The notes under the pieces were generated by a model. The model saw nothing but the letters and a program-made list of their open reading frames with translations, made no database searches and had not been told where the DNA came from. From the NCBI GenBank assembly GCA_016704435.1, contig JADJAB010000006.1, positions 62,001 to 126,000 on the forward strand: DNA of 64,000 nt, written 5' to 3'. How positions within the stretch are numbered: the stretch's first letter is position 1; each line of letters starts with the position of its first letter. The position numbers and the translations under genes were made by a program. Of the stretch, positions 53,538 to 61,502 are shown piece by piece. The stretch is from Rhodobacter sp. (GTDB lineage Bacteria > Pseudomonadota > Alphaproteobacteria > Rhodobacterales > Rhodobacteraceae).

Positions 53538-54107
53538 TCAGCCGCCCCAGCTGCGAACTGGGCCGCAATCCATGTGGACGAAATTCGACCGCGAATAGCG
53601 GCCCACGCCACCCGCCGAACAGGCCGAAGCGGCCTTGGCCATCTGCCCGACCGAACGCGACGACAGCCGCAGGTCGGCCGCCTGGCCCTTCATGTGCAGT
53701 GAGTTCTTTGCGACGCCCGAGGACTTCGACCGCAGCATTGCGTTGGTCTTCGCGCTGCGAAAGCCCGACAGCAGCATGTAGGGCTCGCTCACGTCCATCA
53801 GCCGGTGCGACGCGGCCATGATGTCCAGATTGCGCGGGTCCATCTTGACCGTGTCACCGCTGCGCCAGTCGCGCATGAAGCTGTTGATTTCCTTCAGGAC
53901 TTCGGGGATGTAGTCCCCCTCGATCCAGTAGATCGTGTCGATGCTTTCGCCGGTTCGGCCCGAATACATGCGGATGCGGCGGATGTCGCCGGCGCCGCGC
54001 GCAAAGGCCGGAGCATTCATGAAAAGAGGGGCGGCTGTAACGGCCGTGGCGGCAAAAGCCCCCAGCAGCCCGCGCCGAGTGAACCCGTTGGATACGTTGA
54101 TCGTCAT
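53538..54107 (-). CDS. Tat-exported DUF882 (YcbK-like) M15-type peptidase
   Basis: 189-aa protein. It has a Tat-like signal with TRRGLLGAF and an Ala-rich hydrophobic stretch ending APAFA (about residue 36). The peptidase M15/DUF882 domain shows YMLLSGFRSAKTNAML, then SLHMKGQAADLRL (zinc ligands His and Asp, about residues 138-146) and NFVHMDCGPVRSWGG (HxD zinc ligand). It is expected to act on peptidoglycan peptides in the periplasm. Divergent from an L,D-transpeptidase gene; the same two families (ycbK, ycbB) are neighbours in E. coli. Confidence 0.87.
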   Translation of the reverse strand: MTINVSNGFTRRGLLGAFAATAVTAAPLFMNAPAFARGAGDIRRIRMYSGRTGESIDTIYWIEGDYIPEVLKEINSFMRDWRSGDTVKMDPRNLDIMAASHRLMDVSEPYMLLSGFRSAKTNAMLRSKSSGVAKNSLHMKGQAADLRLSSRSVGQMAKAASACSAGGVGRYSRSNFVHMDCGPVRSWGG

Positions 54108-54372
54108 TCTGATCGCCTGTCCCGTGCTAGTCTTCGACTGCCTGTGCAGCAGCTTCTGTGCACTTCTTCCCCAAGTGCGCCCCTGTTATGGCACAGCTCG
54201 ATTCGAAGCCCAAGCGCAGATTGCCGCTGCGGGGCCATACTGGCGGCCATAGGCAAAAATTTGCTGAATCCGTGGCAGGCATGGGAACCGCTCCGCCGAG
54301 GCAAAGCTGTTTCCGAAAGTCTGCAAATCCTGACCTTGGGGAAAGAAACCGCGGGGGCGGACAGGAATGTGA

Positions 54373-56064
54373 ATGGACAGTGCGGCGAATTTCCTGAATC
54401 CTTTGACGAAAGGGGCCATGCAGGCCCGTCAACGCAAGGTTCCGAGGGCTGGTATGGTGGGTTCGCTGCGTCGCGCGACGATGGTCGGATGGCTGATGGG
54501 GGTCGCTGTCGGGATCGGCGGATTTTCGCCGTCACCGGGTCTGGCCGAAACCACGCCATCGGCTTTCGCGCAATCGCTGGCTACCGCGGCCTCGGTCGAC
54601 GAGGCGCTGGCGGGCTGGTATCGCGACACCGGCTATGCACCGATCTGGACCGGTGCGGACGATACCGCCCGGCGCACGGCGCTGTTTGCGGCGCTTGCCA
54701 CGGCGCATGACCACGGCCTGCCCGATGCCCGCTATGACGCCGCCGGCCTGAAGGCCGGCTTTGCCGCCGCCCGGACCGAGGGCGACCGCGGCCGGCTGGA
54801 AGTGGCGATGTCGGAAACCTACCTGCGCTGGGCGCATGACCTGACCTCGGGGATGCTGCAGCCCAAGAAGATCGACCCGAGCATCGTGCGCGAGATCGCG
54901 GTCGAGGACAGCGGCCTTCTGATGCGCCGCATCGCCGGCGACGACCCGGTGGCCGTTCTGCAGCGGCTGGTGCCGCGCTCGGAAGCCTATGTGCAGCTGA
55001 TGAAGGCCAAGATCGGGCTGGAGCTCCTGATCGGCGCGGGCGGCTGGGGGCCGGAGGTGCCGGCCTCGTCCCTGGGGCCGGGCGACAGCGGCGATGCGGT
55101 GGTGGCGCTGCGCGACCGGCTGATCGCCATGGGCTACATGGGCCGCAGCGCGACCGGCGCATACGACAAGGGATTGCAGACCGCCGTCCAGGCGTTCCAG
55201 CTGGCGCATGGCCTGCCCGCCGATGGCGTCGCCGGACCCGCCACGATTGACGAGATCAACACTCCGCCGCAGGAGCGGCTGAAATCGGTGATCGTCGCCA
55301 TGGAGCGCGAGCGCTGGATGGACATCGACCGCACCACGCGGCACGTCTGGGTGAACCAGCCCGATTTCATGGCCAAGATCATCGACCACGGCCGCACCGT
55401 GTTCTCCACCCGCGTGGTGATCGGCAAGAACGTTGCCGACCAGCGCAGCCCGGAATTCTCGGACCAGATGGAACACATGGTCATCAACCCCAGCTGGGGG
55501 GTGCCGCGCTCGATCACGGTCAAGGAATACCTGCCGATGCTGCAGCGCAACCCCAATGCCGTCGGCCATCTGCAGGTGATCGACGGGCGCGGCCGGGTGG
55601 TGTCGCGCGGCGCGGTCAATTTCGCCGCCTACACGGCCAAGAATTTCCCCTTCGCGCTGCGCCAGCCGCCCTCGGACGGCAATGCGTTGGGCAAGGTGAA
55701 GTTCATGTTCCCCAACCAGTACAATATCTATCTGCACGACACGCCGTCGAAGTCGCTGTTTGCCAATGACGTGCGCGCCTACAGCCATGGCTGCATCCGG
55801 GTCGCCGACCCGTTCGACCTGGCGCATATGCTGTTGTCGCTGCAATCCGACGATGCCGAGGGCGAATTCGACGCCGCCCTGCGCAGCGGCAACGAGACCA
55901 TGGTCAAGCTGGCGGTGCCGCTGCCGGTGCATCTGGTCTATTACACCGCCTACCCCGAGGCGAAGGGCCGCATCGGTTATCGCCGCGATGTCTATGGCCG
56001 CGACGCCAAGCTGTGGGAGGCGCTCAGCGCTGCCGGGGTGGCCTTGGGCGACGTTCAGGGCTAA
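54373..56064 (+). CDS. YcbB-type L,D-transpeptidase
   Basis: 563-aa periplasmic transpeptidase forming 3-3 peptidoglycan crosslinks. After an N-terminal hydrophobic signal (about residues 38-58) come a scaffold region, a peptidoglycan-binding motif (GDSGDAVVALRDRLIAMGYM; AVQAFQLAHGLPADGVAGPA, about 235-290) and the YkuD catalytic domain with SHGCIRVADPFDLAHML (about 472-488), containing the nucleophilic Cys and catalytic His. Start uncertain: ATG 54373 has a weak GGA, while ATG 54418 or 54454 would give a more ordinary signal peptide. Confidence 0.88.
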   Translation: MDSAANFLNPLTKGAMQARQRKVPRAGMVGSLRRATMVGWLMGVAVGIGGFSPSPGLAETTPSAFAQSLATAASVDEALAGWYRDTGYAPIWTGADDTARRTALFAALATAHDHGLPDARYDAAGLKAGFAAARTEGDRGRLEVAMSETYLRWAHDLTSGMLQPKKIDPSIVREIAVEDSGLLMRRIAGDDPVAVLQRLVPRSEAYVQLMKAKIGLELLIGAGGWGPEVPASSLGPGDSGDAVVALRDRLIAMGYMGRSATGAYDKGLQTAVQAFQLAHGLPADGVAGPATIDEINTPPQERLKSVIVAMERERWMDIDRTTRHVWVNQPDFMAKIIDHGRTVFSTRVVIGKNVADQRSPEFSDQMEHMVINPSWGVPRSITVKEYLPMLQRNPNAVGHLQVIDGRGRVVSRGAVNFAAYTAKNFPFALRQPPSDGNALGKVKFMFPNQYNIYLHDTPSKSLFANDVRAYSHGCIRVADPFDLAHMLLSLQSDDAEGEFDAALRSGNETMVKLAVPLPVHLVYYTAYPEAKGRIGYRRDVYGRDAKLWEALSAAGVALGDVQG

Positions 56065-56095
56065 GACCAAGGCCGGACAAGTCCGGAGGCGGCAG

Positions 56096-57181
56096 ATGCA
56101 GCATACCATCCGCGAAATCGCCCTTGCGCTGGGGGCCGAGGCCGAGGGCGATCTGGACCTGACGGTCACCGGTGCGTCCGAGCCGCAGGCGGCCAGTCCG
56201 GACCAGTTGGCGCTGGCGATGGACCCGCGCTATGGCGACGGCATCGGCAAGGGGAAGGCGCGGGCGGCGGTGGTCTGGCCGGGTGCGGATTGGCGCGCAA
56301 TGGGGCTGCGGGCGGCGATCTTCGCTCCGCGCGGACGGCTGGCGATGGCCGGTCTGACCCGGCTGCTGGATCCCGGCCCGGAGGTGGCACCCGGCGTGCA
56401 TCCGCTGGCGGTGGTGGACGCTTCGGCCCGGCTGGGGGATGGCGCCGCGATCGGGCCTTTCGTCTCCATCGGCGCCGGAGTCGAGATCGGTCCGGGCGCG
56501 CGGATCGCCAGCCACGTCTCCATTGCGGAAGGCGCGCGGATCGGGGCGGATGCGCTGATCCTTCAGGGCGCGCGCATCGGCGCCCGCGTCAGCATCGGCG
56601 ACCGGTTCATCTGCCAGCCCGGAGCCGTGATCGGCGCCGACGGCTTTTCCTTCGTCACGCCAGAGAAATCCGGCGTCGAGGAAATTCGCGAAACCTTGGG
56701 CAGCCGCGCCGGCATCCGCGACCAAAGCTGGAGGCGGATACATTCGCTTGGCGCCGTAACCATCGGGGACGATGTTGAAATCGGCGCCAACGCCTGCATC
56801 GACCGGGGCACCATCCGTGATACCGTGATTGGCGCGGGGACCAAGCTGGATAACCTTGTCCACATCGGCCACAACGTTCAGATCGGCCGCGATTGCCTGC
56901 TTTGCGGCCAGGTCGGCATCGCCGGCTCGGCACGGATCGGCGACCGCGTGGTGATGGGCGGCCAATGCGGCGTCAACGACAACATCTTTGTCGGCAATGA
57001 CGTGATCTGCGGCGGGGCGACCAAGATCTTCACCAACGCGCCTGCGGGGCGGGTGCTGCTGGGCTATCCGGCGGTAAGGATGGAAACCCATGTCGAGATG
57101 CAGAAGGCACTGCGCCGCCTGCCGCGCCTGGCCGCGCGGGTGGCCGGGATCGAAAAGACCCTGTCGGGCGAAGGGGAGTGA
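56096..57181 (+). CDS. lpxD: UDP-3-O-acylglucosamine N-acyltransferase LpxD
   Basis: 361-aa left-handed beta-helix acyltransferase adding a 3-hydroxyacyl chain from ACP in lipid A synthesis. Start MQHTIREIALALGAEAEGDL; hexapeptide repeats run from about residue 108 to 320 (IGPFVSIGAGVEIGPGARIA; IGDDVEIGANACIDRGTIRD), with the catalytic His in LDNLVHIGHNVQIGRDCLLC (about 257). GGAGG lies 7-8 nt before the ATG. An ACP and a ketoacyl synthase follow immediately. Confidence 0.94.
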   Translation: MQHTIREIALALGAEAEGDLDLTVTGASEPQAASPDQLALAMDPRYGDGIGKGKARAAVVWPGADWRAMGLRAAIFAPRGRLAMAGLTRLLDPGPEVAPGVHPLAVVDASARLGDGAAIGPFVSIGAGVEIGPGARIASHVSIAEGARIGADALILQGARIGARVSIGDRFICQPGAVIGADGFSFVTPEKSGVEEIRETLGSRAGIRDQSWRRIHSLGAVTIGDDVEIGANACIDRGTIRDTVIGAGTKLDNLVHIGHNVQIGRDCLLCGQVGIAGSARIGDRVVMGGQCGVNDNIFVGNDVICGGATKIFTNAPAGRVLLGYPAVRMETHVEMQKALRRLPRLAARVAGIEKTLSGEGE

Positions 57182-57184
57182 TGC

Positions 57185-57448
57185 ATGGCTGACGCGATCG
57201 AGGCACAGGTGATCGACATCCTTGCAGCCCAGGCGCTGCTGGACCCAGACACCATCGCGCCGGATGCCAGGCTGGAAGCGCTGGGCCTCGATTCGCTGGG
57301 TTTGGTCGAGGCGATCTTCGCCATCGAAGAGGCATTCGGCGTTTCGGTCCCGTTCAACGCCAATGCGCCGGAGGCGTCGGAGTTCGACATCTCGACCGTG
57401 GCCTCGGTGGTGGCGGGCGTGCGCAGGCTGGTGGCGATGCAGTCATGA
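57185..57448 (+). CDS. Acyl carrier protein (specialised, downstream of lpxD)
   Basis: 87-aa ACP with the phosphopantetheine Ser in ALGLDSLGLVEAIFAIEEAF (about residue 37). It is acidic as expected but departs from the housekeeping AcpP motif (DSLDTVEL), so it is a dedicated carrier. It starts 3 nt after lpxD and overlaps the following synthase by 4 nt (ATGA), a tightly coupled trio that suggests a carrier for a special lipid A acyl group (inference). Confidence 0.87.
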   Translation: MADAIEAQVIDILAAQALLDPDTIAPDARLEALGLDSLGLVEAIFAIEEAFGVSVPFNANAPEASEFDISTVASVVAGVRRLVAMQS

Positions 57449-58649
57449 TGCGGCGGGTGGTGCTGACCGGGGCGGGCACGGTGAATGCCCTGGCCCATGA
57501 TGTGCCCGGCACCCTGGCCGCGCTGGCCCAGGGGCGCAGCGGCATCGGCCCGCTGGCCTTTCGCGACGTCGAGCGGCTTTCGGTGCGGATCGGCGCGCAG
57601 GTGCGGGACTGGCCCGGCCTGCCCGGCATGACCCCGCGCGAGGCGGCGCTGTGGGACCCGTTTACCCGCTTTGCCCTTGCGGCCGCCGATGAGGCGGTGG
57701 CCATGGCCGGGCTGGCGGCCGCTGATCTGGCCGGGGCGGGGGCGATCCTGGGCACGGCAGCGGGCGGTATCTCAACCTGGGAGGACAATTACCGCGCCGT
57801 GCTGGCCGAGGGGAAAGACCGTGTGCCGCCGCTGGTGGTGCCGCGGCTGATGCACAATGCGGCCCCTTCGCATGTCGCGATCCGGCATGGGCTTCGGGGC
57901 CGACCTTCGCGGTCGCCTCGGCCTGCGCCAGTTCCAACCATGCCATTGGCCTTGCGTTCCAGATGGTGCGGTCGGGGCAGGCCGACGTCATGCTGGCCGG
58001 CGGGGCCGAGGCGATGCTGTGGTTCGGTGGCATCAAGGCCTGGGAAGGCCTGCGCGTGCTGTCGCCCGACGCCTGCCGCCCGTTCGATGCCGCCCGCAAC
58101 GGCATGGTGATGGGCGAGGGGGCTGCGGTCTTCGTGCTGGAAGAGGCCGGGCACGCGACGGCGCGCGGCGCGCGCGCGCTGGCCGAGGTGGCGGGCTTCG
58201 GCATGACGGCGGATGCCGGCGACATCGTCGCGCCCTCTGTCGAGGGCGCCGAGGCGGCGATGCGCGCCGCACTTGCCGATGCGCGGATGGCCTCCGGCGA
58301 TCTGGGCTATGTCAATGCCCATGGCACCGGCACGCTGGCCAATGACCGCACCGAATGTGCCGCCCTGCGCGCGGTTCTGGGCGCGACGGCGGGCCGGGTC
58401 GCGGTCGGCTCGACCAAGGGCGCGCATGGCCATGTGATCGGGGCCACCGGGGCTGTCGAATTGCTGGCCTGCATACTGGCCCTGCGTGACGGCATCGTGC
58501 CGCCGACTGCGGGCTGCACCGCCCCGGCAGCGGATTGCGGGCTGGATATCGTGACCGGAACGGCAAGGGCCGCACCCATCGGCGCGGCCCTGTCCAATTC
58601 CTTTGCCTTCGGCGGTCTGAACGCGGTGCTGGCCCTGCGCGCGGCCTGA
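57445..58649 (+). CDS. Beta-ketoacyl-ACP synthase (FabF-like; frameshift near 57897)
   Basis: About 401 residues after correction. The N-terminal part MMRRVVLTGAGTVNALAHDV runs in the first frame to HVAIRHGLRG; one G is missing in CTTCGGGG-CCGACC near 57897, and the next frame gives PTFAVASACASSNHAIGLAF with the active-site Cys. Later motifs are YVNAHGTGTLANDRTECAAL (first His) and STKGAHGHVIGATGAVELLA (Lys and second His), completing the Cys-His-His triad. It is a condensing enzyme paired with the dedicated ACP; not the housekeeping FabF, because it lies in the lpxD unit. Confidence 0.86.
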
Positions 58650-58656
58650 GGCTGCG

Positions 58657-59388
58657 TCAGTTGCCTTCGGCCGGGGCCTCGCCCTCAGCCGGAGCTTCGC
58701 CTTCGGCCGGGGACGGGGTCGGGTTGGCGGCGGCGGCAGCCGCGGCGGCATCGGCCAGCTTGTTCGCGGCAGCCACGGCATCAAGCCCGGCGGTGAACCC
58801 CTTGAGCGAGACCTTCAGTTCCACCTTCTGGTCCGGCGCCACGAAGGGCACGATGGCCAGCGTGGCACTGGCGCCCTTCTTGAACTGGGCCACTTCGTCC
58901 GCGGTAAAGCCGATACGGGCGACGCAGCCGATCTGGGCGCAGAAGGTGAACGGATAGGCCCGCGCCTTGTTGGTATCGACCTGCACCATCAGACCCGCGG
59001 TCAGAAGCGTTTCCAGCGGCGCGATGAAGGTCGCGCCGGCCACGGCGGGGCCTTGCGACCCCTCGGGCAGCGAGAAGACCGAGAATTCGGCAACGGAATT
59101 GCCCTGATCGTCCTTTAGCAACTGGTAAAGCTGGCAGGGATCGGCGCCAAGGTCGGTCTTGATGCAGCGCTGCTCCCAGGCGTCGAAAGCGGCGGCGACA
59201 TAGGTATCGCCTGCCGCGGCCGGGGCGCCGATCTCGGCCCCCATCGACAGCCCGTCGCCACCGGCGGCGTCGCCCGCGACGGCGGGGGCTTCGGGAGCGG
59301 GAGTCTCGGTCGTTTCCTGCGCGAAAAGCGGCACCGCGAGGCCCAGTGTCAGGGCAAGGGCCAGTGAGGTGATCTGCGGGGTCTTCAT
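58657..59388 (-). CDS. Invasion-associated locus B (IalB) family protein
   Basis: 243-aa exported protein. The signal peptide is MKTPQITSLALALTLGLAVP with cleavage after LFA (about residue 23). The IalB domain covers about 60-200, with FDAWEQRCIKTDLGADPCQL (two Cys) and AYPFTFCAQIGCVARIGFTA (two Cys), predicted disulfides. The C-terminal tail is low complexity with PAEGEA repeats (about 225-243). In this family the function outside pathogens is unknown. Convergent with the KAS gene, 7 nt between stops. Confidence 0.87.
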   Translation of the reverse strand: MKTPQITSLALALTLGLAVPLFAQETTETPAPEAPAVAGDAAGGDGLSMGAEIGAPAAAGDTYVAAAFDAWEQRCIKTDLGADPCQLYQLLKDDQGNSVAEFSVFSLPEGSQGPAVAGATFIAPLETLLTAGLMVQVDTNKARAYPFTFCAQIGCVARIGFTADEVAQFKKGASATLAIVPFVAPDQKVELKVSLKGFTAGLDAVAAANKLADAAAAAAAANPTPSPAEGEAPAEGEAPAEGN

Positions 59389-59523
59389 CTGTCGTATATC
59401 CTTTGATCCGTTCGGAATCCGGTGACGCGCGGTTCCTAGCATGGGGGGGCGGCGCTGTCAGGTCAGAAAAGCGCGACTGGCGGGCCATTGCCACCGCCCC
59501 GGTGCGCCTGAGCAGGGGGCAGG

Positions 59524-59595
59524 AAAAACAGAGGGCCGGCGAACCGGCCCCCTGCTCTATTTTTGTTGCTCCCCGTCGGACTGGCCGACTTATGG
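59524..59595 (-). ncRNA. Candidate sRNA 3 upstream of ialB
   Basis: Minus-strand promoter TTGACG-N17-TAGTTT (59630-59602) is followed by a hairpin GTCGG-CCAGT-CCGAC, an A-rich linker (GGGGAGCAACAAAAATAGAGCA) and a terminator GGGCCGG / CCGGCCC (59550-59533), then TCTGTTTTT. About 72 nt. The layout suits an Hfq-type sRNA, but it could be a leader or attenuator of ialB, which starts 135 nt downstream. The terminator stem competes with an outer pairing (GAGCAGGGGG at 59510-59519 with CCCCCTGCTC at 59548-59557). Confidence 0.4.
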
Positions 59596-59601
59596 CCTGT
59601 G

Positions 59602-59630
59602 AAACTATTGCGGATCGACCGGCGCGTCAA
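59602..59630 (-). promoter_or_regulatory. Sigma-70-like promoter for candidate sRNA 3
   Basis: Minus strand -35 TTGACG (59630-59625), 17-nt spacer, -10 TAGTTT (59607-59602). Five of six consensus bases in the -35; the -10 is weaker. The start would be near 59595. Confidence 0.45.
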
Positions 59631-59694
59631 CGGGATTCTTTGCCCCGGCGCCACTGAGAGGCCGTCGGGACCTCTGGCAAGTCCGCCGGAAAGA

Positions 59695-59805
59695 AAAGAA
59701 AAAAACCGCGCCTTCACAAGAAAGGCGCGGCCAGTTGACAGGGAGGAAGTCACCGCCGGGCGGGCTAGCCACGACCCGGCAAGATCAAGGCTGGCAGAGG
59801 GGAGT
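59695..59805 (-). ncRNA. Candidate sRNA 2: same architecture as candidate 1
   Basis: Minus strand: -10-like TACAAT (59815-59810), stem-loop GCCGGG (59780-59775) / CCCGGC (59760-59755), linker with CCTCCCTGT (59746-59738), terminator CCGCGCCTT (59730-59722) / AAGGCGCGG (59714-59706) and seven T. The nine linker bases CCTCCCTGT are identical to those in candidate sRNA 1 at 26987-26995, and both run on into ACT(T)GGCC at the terminator. No clear -35. Divergent from the HerA-like gene. Confidence 0.5.
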
Positions 59806-59876
59806 TAACATTGTATGTTTGCGCCGCGCGGGCGGCGGCGCTCGGGCAGACGGTTGGTCTTGAAAAGGGGTGGACG

Positions 59877-61424
59877 GTGACGGATCAGGCAAGCATTTTC
59901 GTGGGTGGCGGCGGCGAAGGTTATGGCCAGCCGCAGGGCCTGCTGCTGAAATTCGGCAACCGCCACGGGCTGATCGCGGGCGCCACCGGCACTGGCAAGA
60001 CGGTGACGCTGCAAATCCTGGCCGAGGGGTTTTCGGCCGCCGGCGTGCCGGTCTTCCTGTCGGACGTGAAGGGCGATCTGTCGGGTCTTTGCGCCGCGGG
60101 TTCGGTCGGGCACAAGCTGCATGAGCCCTTCCTGAAACGCGCCGCCACAATCGGGCTGGACCTGCAGTACCGCGCCTTTCCGGTGACGTTCTGGGATCTT
60201 TTCGGTGAAAAGGGCCATCCGATCCGCACCACGGTGGCCGAGATGGGGCCGCTGCTGCTCAGCCGCCTGCTGGAACTTTCCGAGCCGCAGGAAGGTGTCC
60301 TGAACGTCGCCTTCCGCCTGTCGGATGATGAAAAGCTGCCGCTTCTGGACCTGAAGGATCTGCAAGCTTTGCTGACTTTCATCGCGGAACATGCCGATGA
60401 GATGACAGGCCGCTATGGGCTGGTGTCGAGGGAATCGGTCGGCGCGATCCAGCGCCGCCTGCTGGTTCTGGAAAACCAGGGCGGTGCGCAACTGTTCGGC
60501 GAACCGGCGCTGGCGCTGTCGGACCTGATGCTGGCCGATGCCGAAGGGGCAGGGCGGATCAACATCCTGGCTGCCGACAAGCTGATGAACTCGCCCCGGC
60601 TATACGCCACCTTCCTGCTGTGGCTGCTGTCGGAACTGTTCGAGACGCTGCCCGAGGTGGGCGACCCGGAAAAACCCAAGCTGGTGTTCTTCTTCGACGA
60701 GGCGCATCTGCTGTTCGAGGACGCGCCCAAGGCGCTGGTCGCCAAGGTGGAACAGGTGGCCCGGCTGATCCGGTCCAAGGGGGTGGGGGTCTATTTCATC
60801 ACGCAGAACCCCGCCGACGTGCCCGAGGACATCCTGGGCCAGTTGGGCAACCGGGTGCAGCACGCCCTGCGCGCCTTTACCGCCAAGGACCAGAAGGACC
60901 TGCGGCTGGCCTCCCAGACCTACCGTCCCAACCCGCGTTTCGCCATCGAGGACGCGATCCGCGATGTCGGCACCGGCGAGGCGGTGACCTCGTTCCTGGA
61001 GGCCAAGGGCATTCCCGGCGTAGCCGAACGCACGCTGGTCCGCCCGCCTTCCAGCCGCCTTGGGCCTTGCGACGAGGCCGACCGGGCGGCGGCGCTGGCG
61101 GACTCGCCTTTGGCGGGCAAGTATGACCGGGCAGTCGACCGCGACAGCGCCTGGGAAATGCTGCGGCGGCGTGCCGAAGCGGCGGCGCGAGGGGCCGAGC
61201 GGGACGAGGCGGGCGAGGGCGGCTTGCAACTGGATTTGAACGAGTTCAACCAGGGCCGGCGCTATGACGGCACCCGCGCGGCGGCGCCAAAGAAGAAGAC
61301 CAGCTCCAGCCGGTCGGATTCGATCACCGAGACCTTCGCCAAGTCCTTTGCCCGCCAACTGGGCACCAAGGGCGGCCAGGCCATCGTGCGCGGCGTGCTG
61401 GGCACCCTGTTCGGAAAGCGCTGA
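59877..61424 (+). CDS. HerA-like ATPase (DUF853)
   Basis: 515-aa P-loop ATPase of the HerA/FtsK superfamily. Walker A is GLIAGATGTGKTVTLQILAE (about residues 32-51) and Walker B is KLVFFFDEAHLLFEDAP (about 263-280). GVGVYFITQNPADVPEDILG is the sensor region, followed by NRVQHALRAFT. The C-terminus is basic with a Lys/Ser-rich segment. These proteins are annotated as helicase-like but their substrate is unknown; no NurA nuclease gene is adjacent. I favour GTG 59877 (VTDQASIFVGGG) over the frame opening at 59811, which lacks similarity. Confidence 0.85.
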   Translation: MTDQASIFVGGGGEGYGQPQGLLLKFGNRHGLIAGATGTGKTVTLQILAEGFSAAGVPVFLSDVKGDLSGLCAAGSVGHKLHEPFLKRAATIGLDLQYRAFPVTFWDLFGEKGHPIRTTVAEMGPLLLSRLLELSEPQEGVLNVAFRLSDDEKLPLLDLKDLQALLTFIAEHADEMTGRYGLVSRESVGAIQRRLLVLENQGGAQLFGEPALALSDLMLADAEGAGRINILAADKLMNSPRLYATFLLWLLSELFETLPEVGDPEKPKLVFFFDEAHLLFEDAPKALVAKVEQVARLIRSKGVGVYFITQNPADVPEDILGQLGNRVQHALRAFTAKDQKDLRLASQTYRPNPRFAIEDAIRDVGTGEAVTSFLEAKGIPGVAERTLVRPPSSRLGPCDEADRAAALADSPLAGKYDRAVDRDSAWEMLRRRAEAAARGAERDEAGEGGLQLDLNEFNQGRRYDGTRAAAPKKKTSSSRSDSITETFAKSFARQLGTKGGQAIVRGVLGTLFGKR

Positions 61425-61502
61425 GACTGCCGGATTTCTGCCCTAGCTCTGCCGCAATGAAGCGGCAGCTTTCGTCTTGCTACTGCCATAGCGAGATGAT
61501 CC

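Larger units (their letters stand above)
59389..59876. other. 488-nt intergenic region between IalB and the HerA-like gene
   Basis: No protein gene fits here. It holds the IalB promoter side (59389-59500), an inverted-repeat structure (59510-59557), a sigma-70-like promoter with a short RNA candidate on the minus strand (59630-59524) and a second RNA candidate (59805-59695). Both are listed separately. Confidence 0.7.

Noticed and set aside
54532..56169. Minus-strand open frame of about 545 codons opposite the L,D-transpeptidase
   Set aside because: Shadow frame; the YkuD catalytic motif SHGCIR is on the plus strand.
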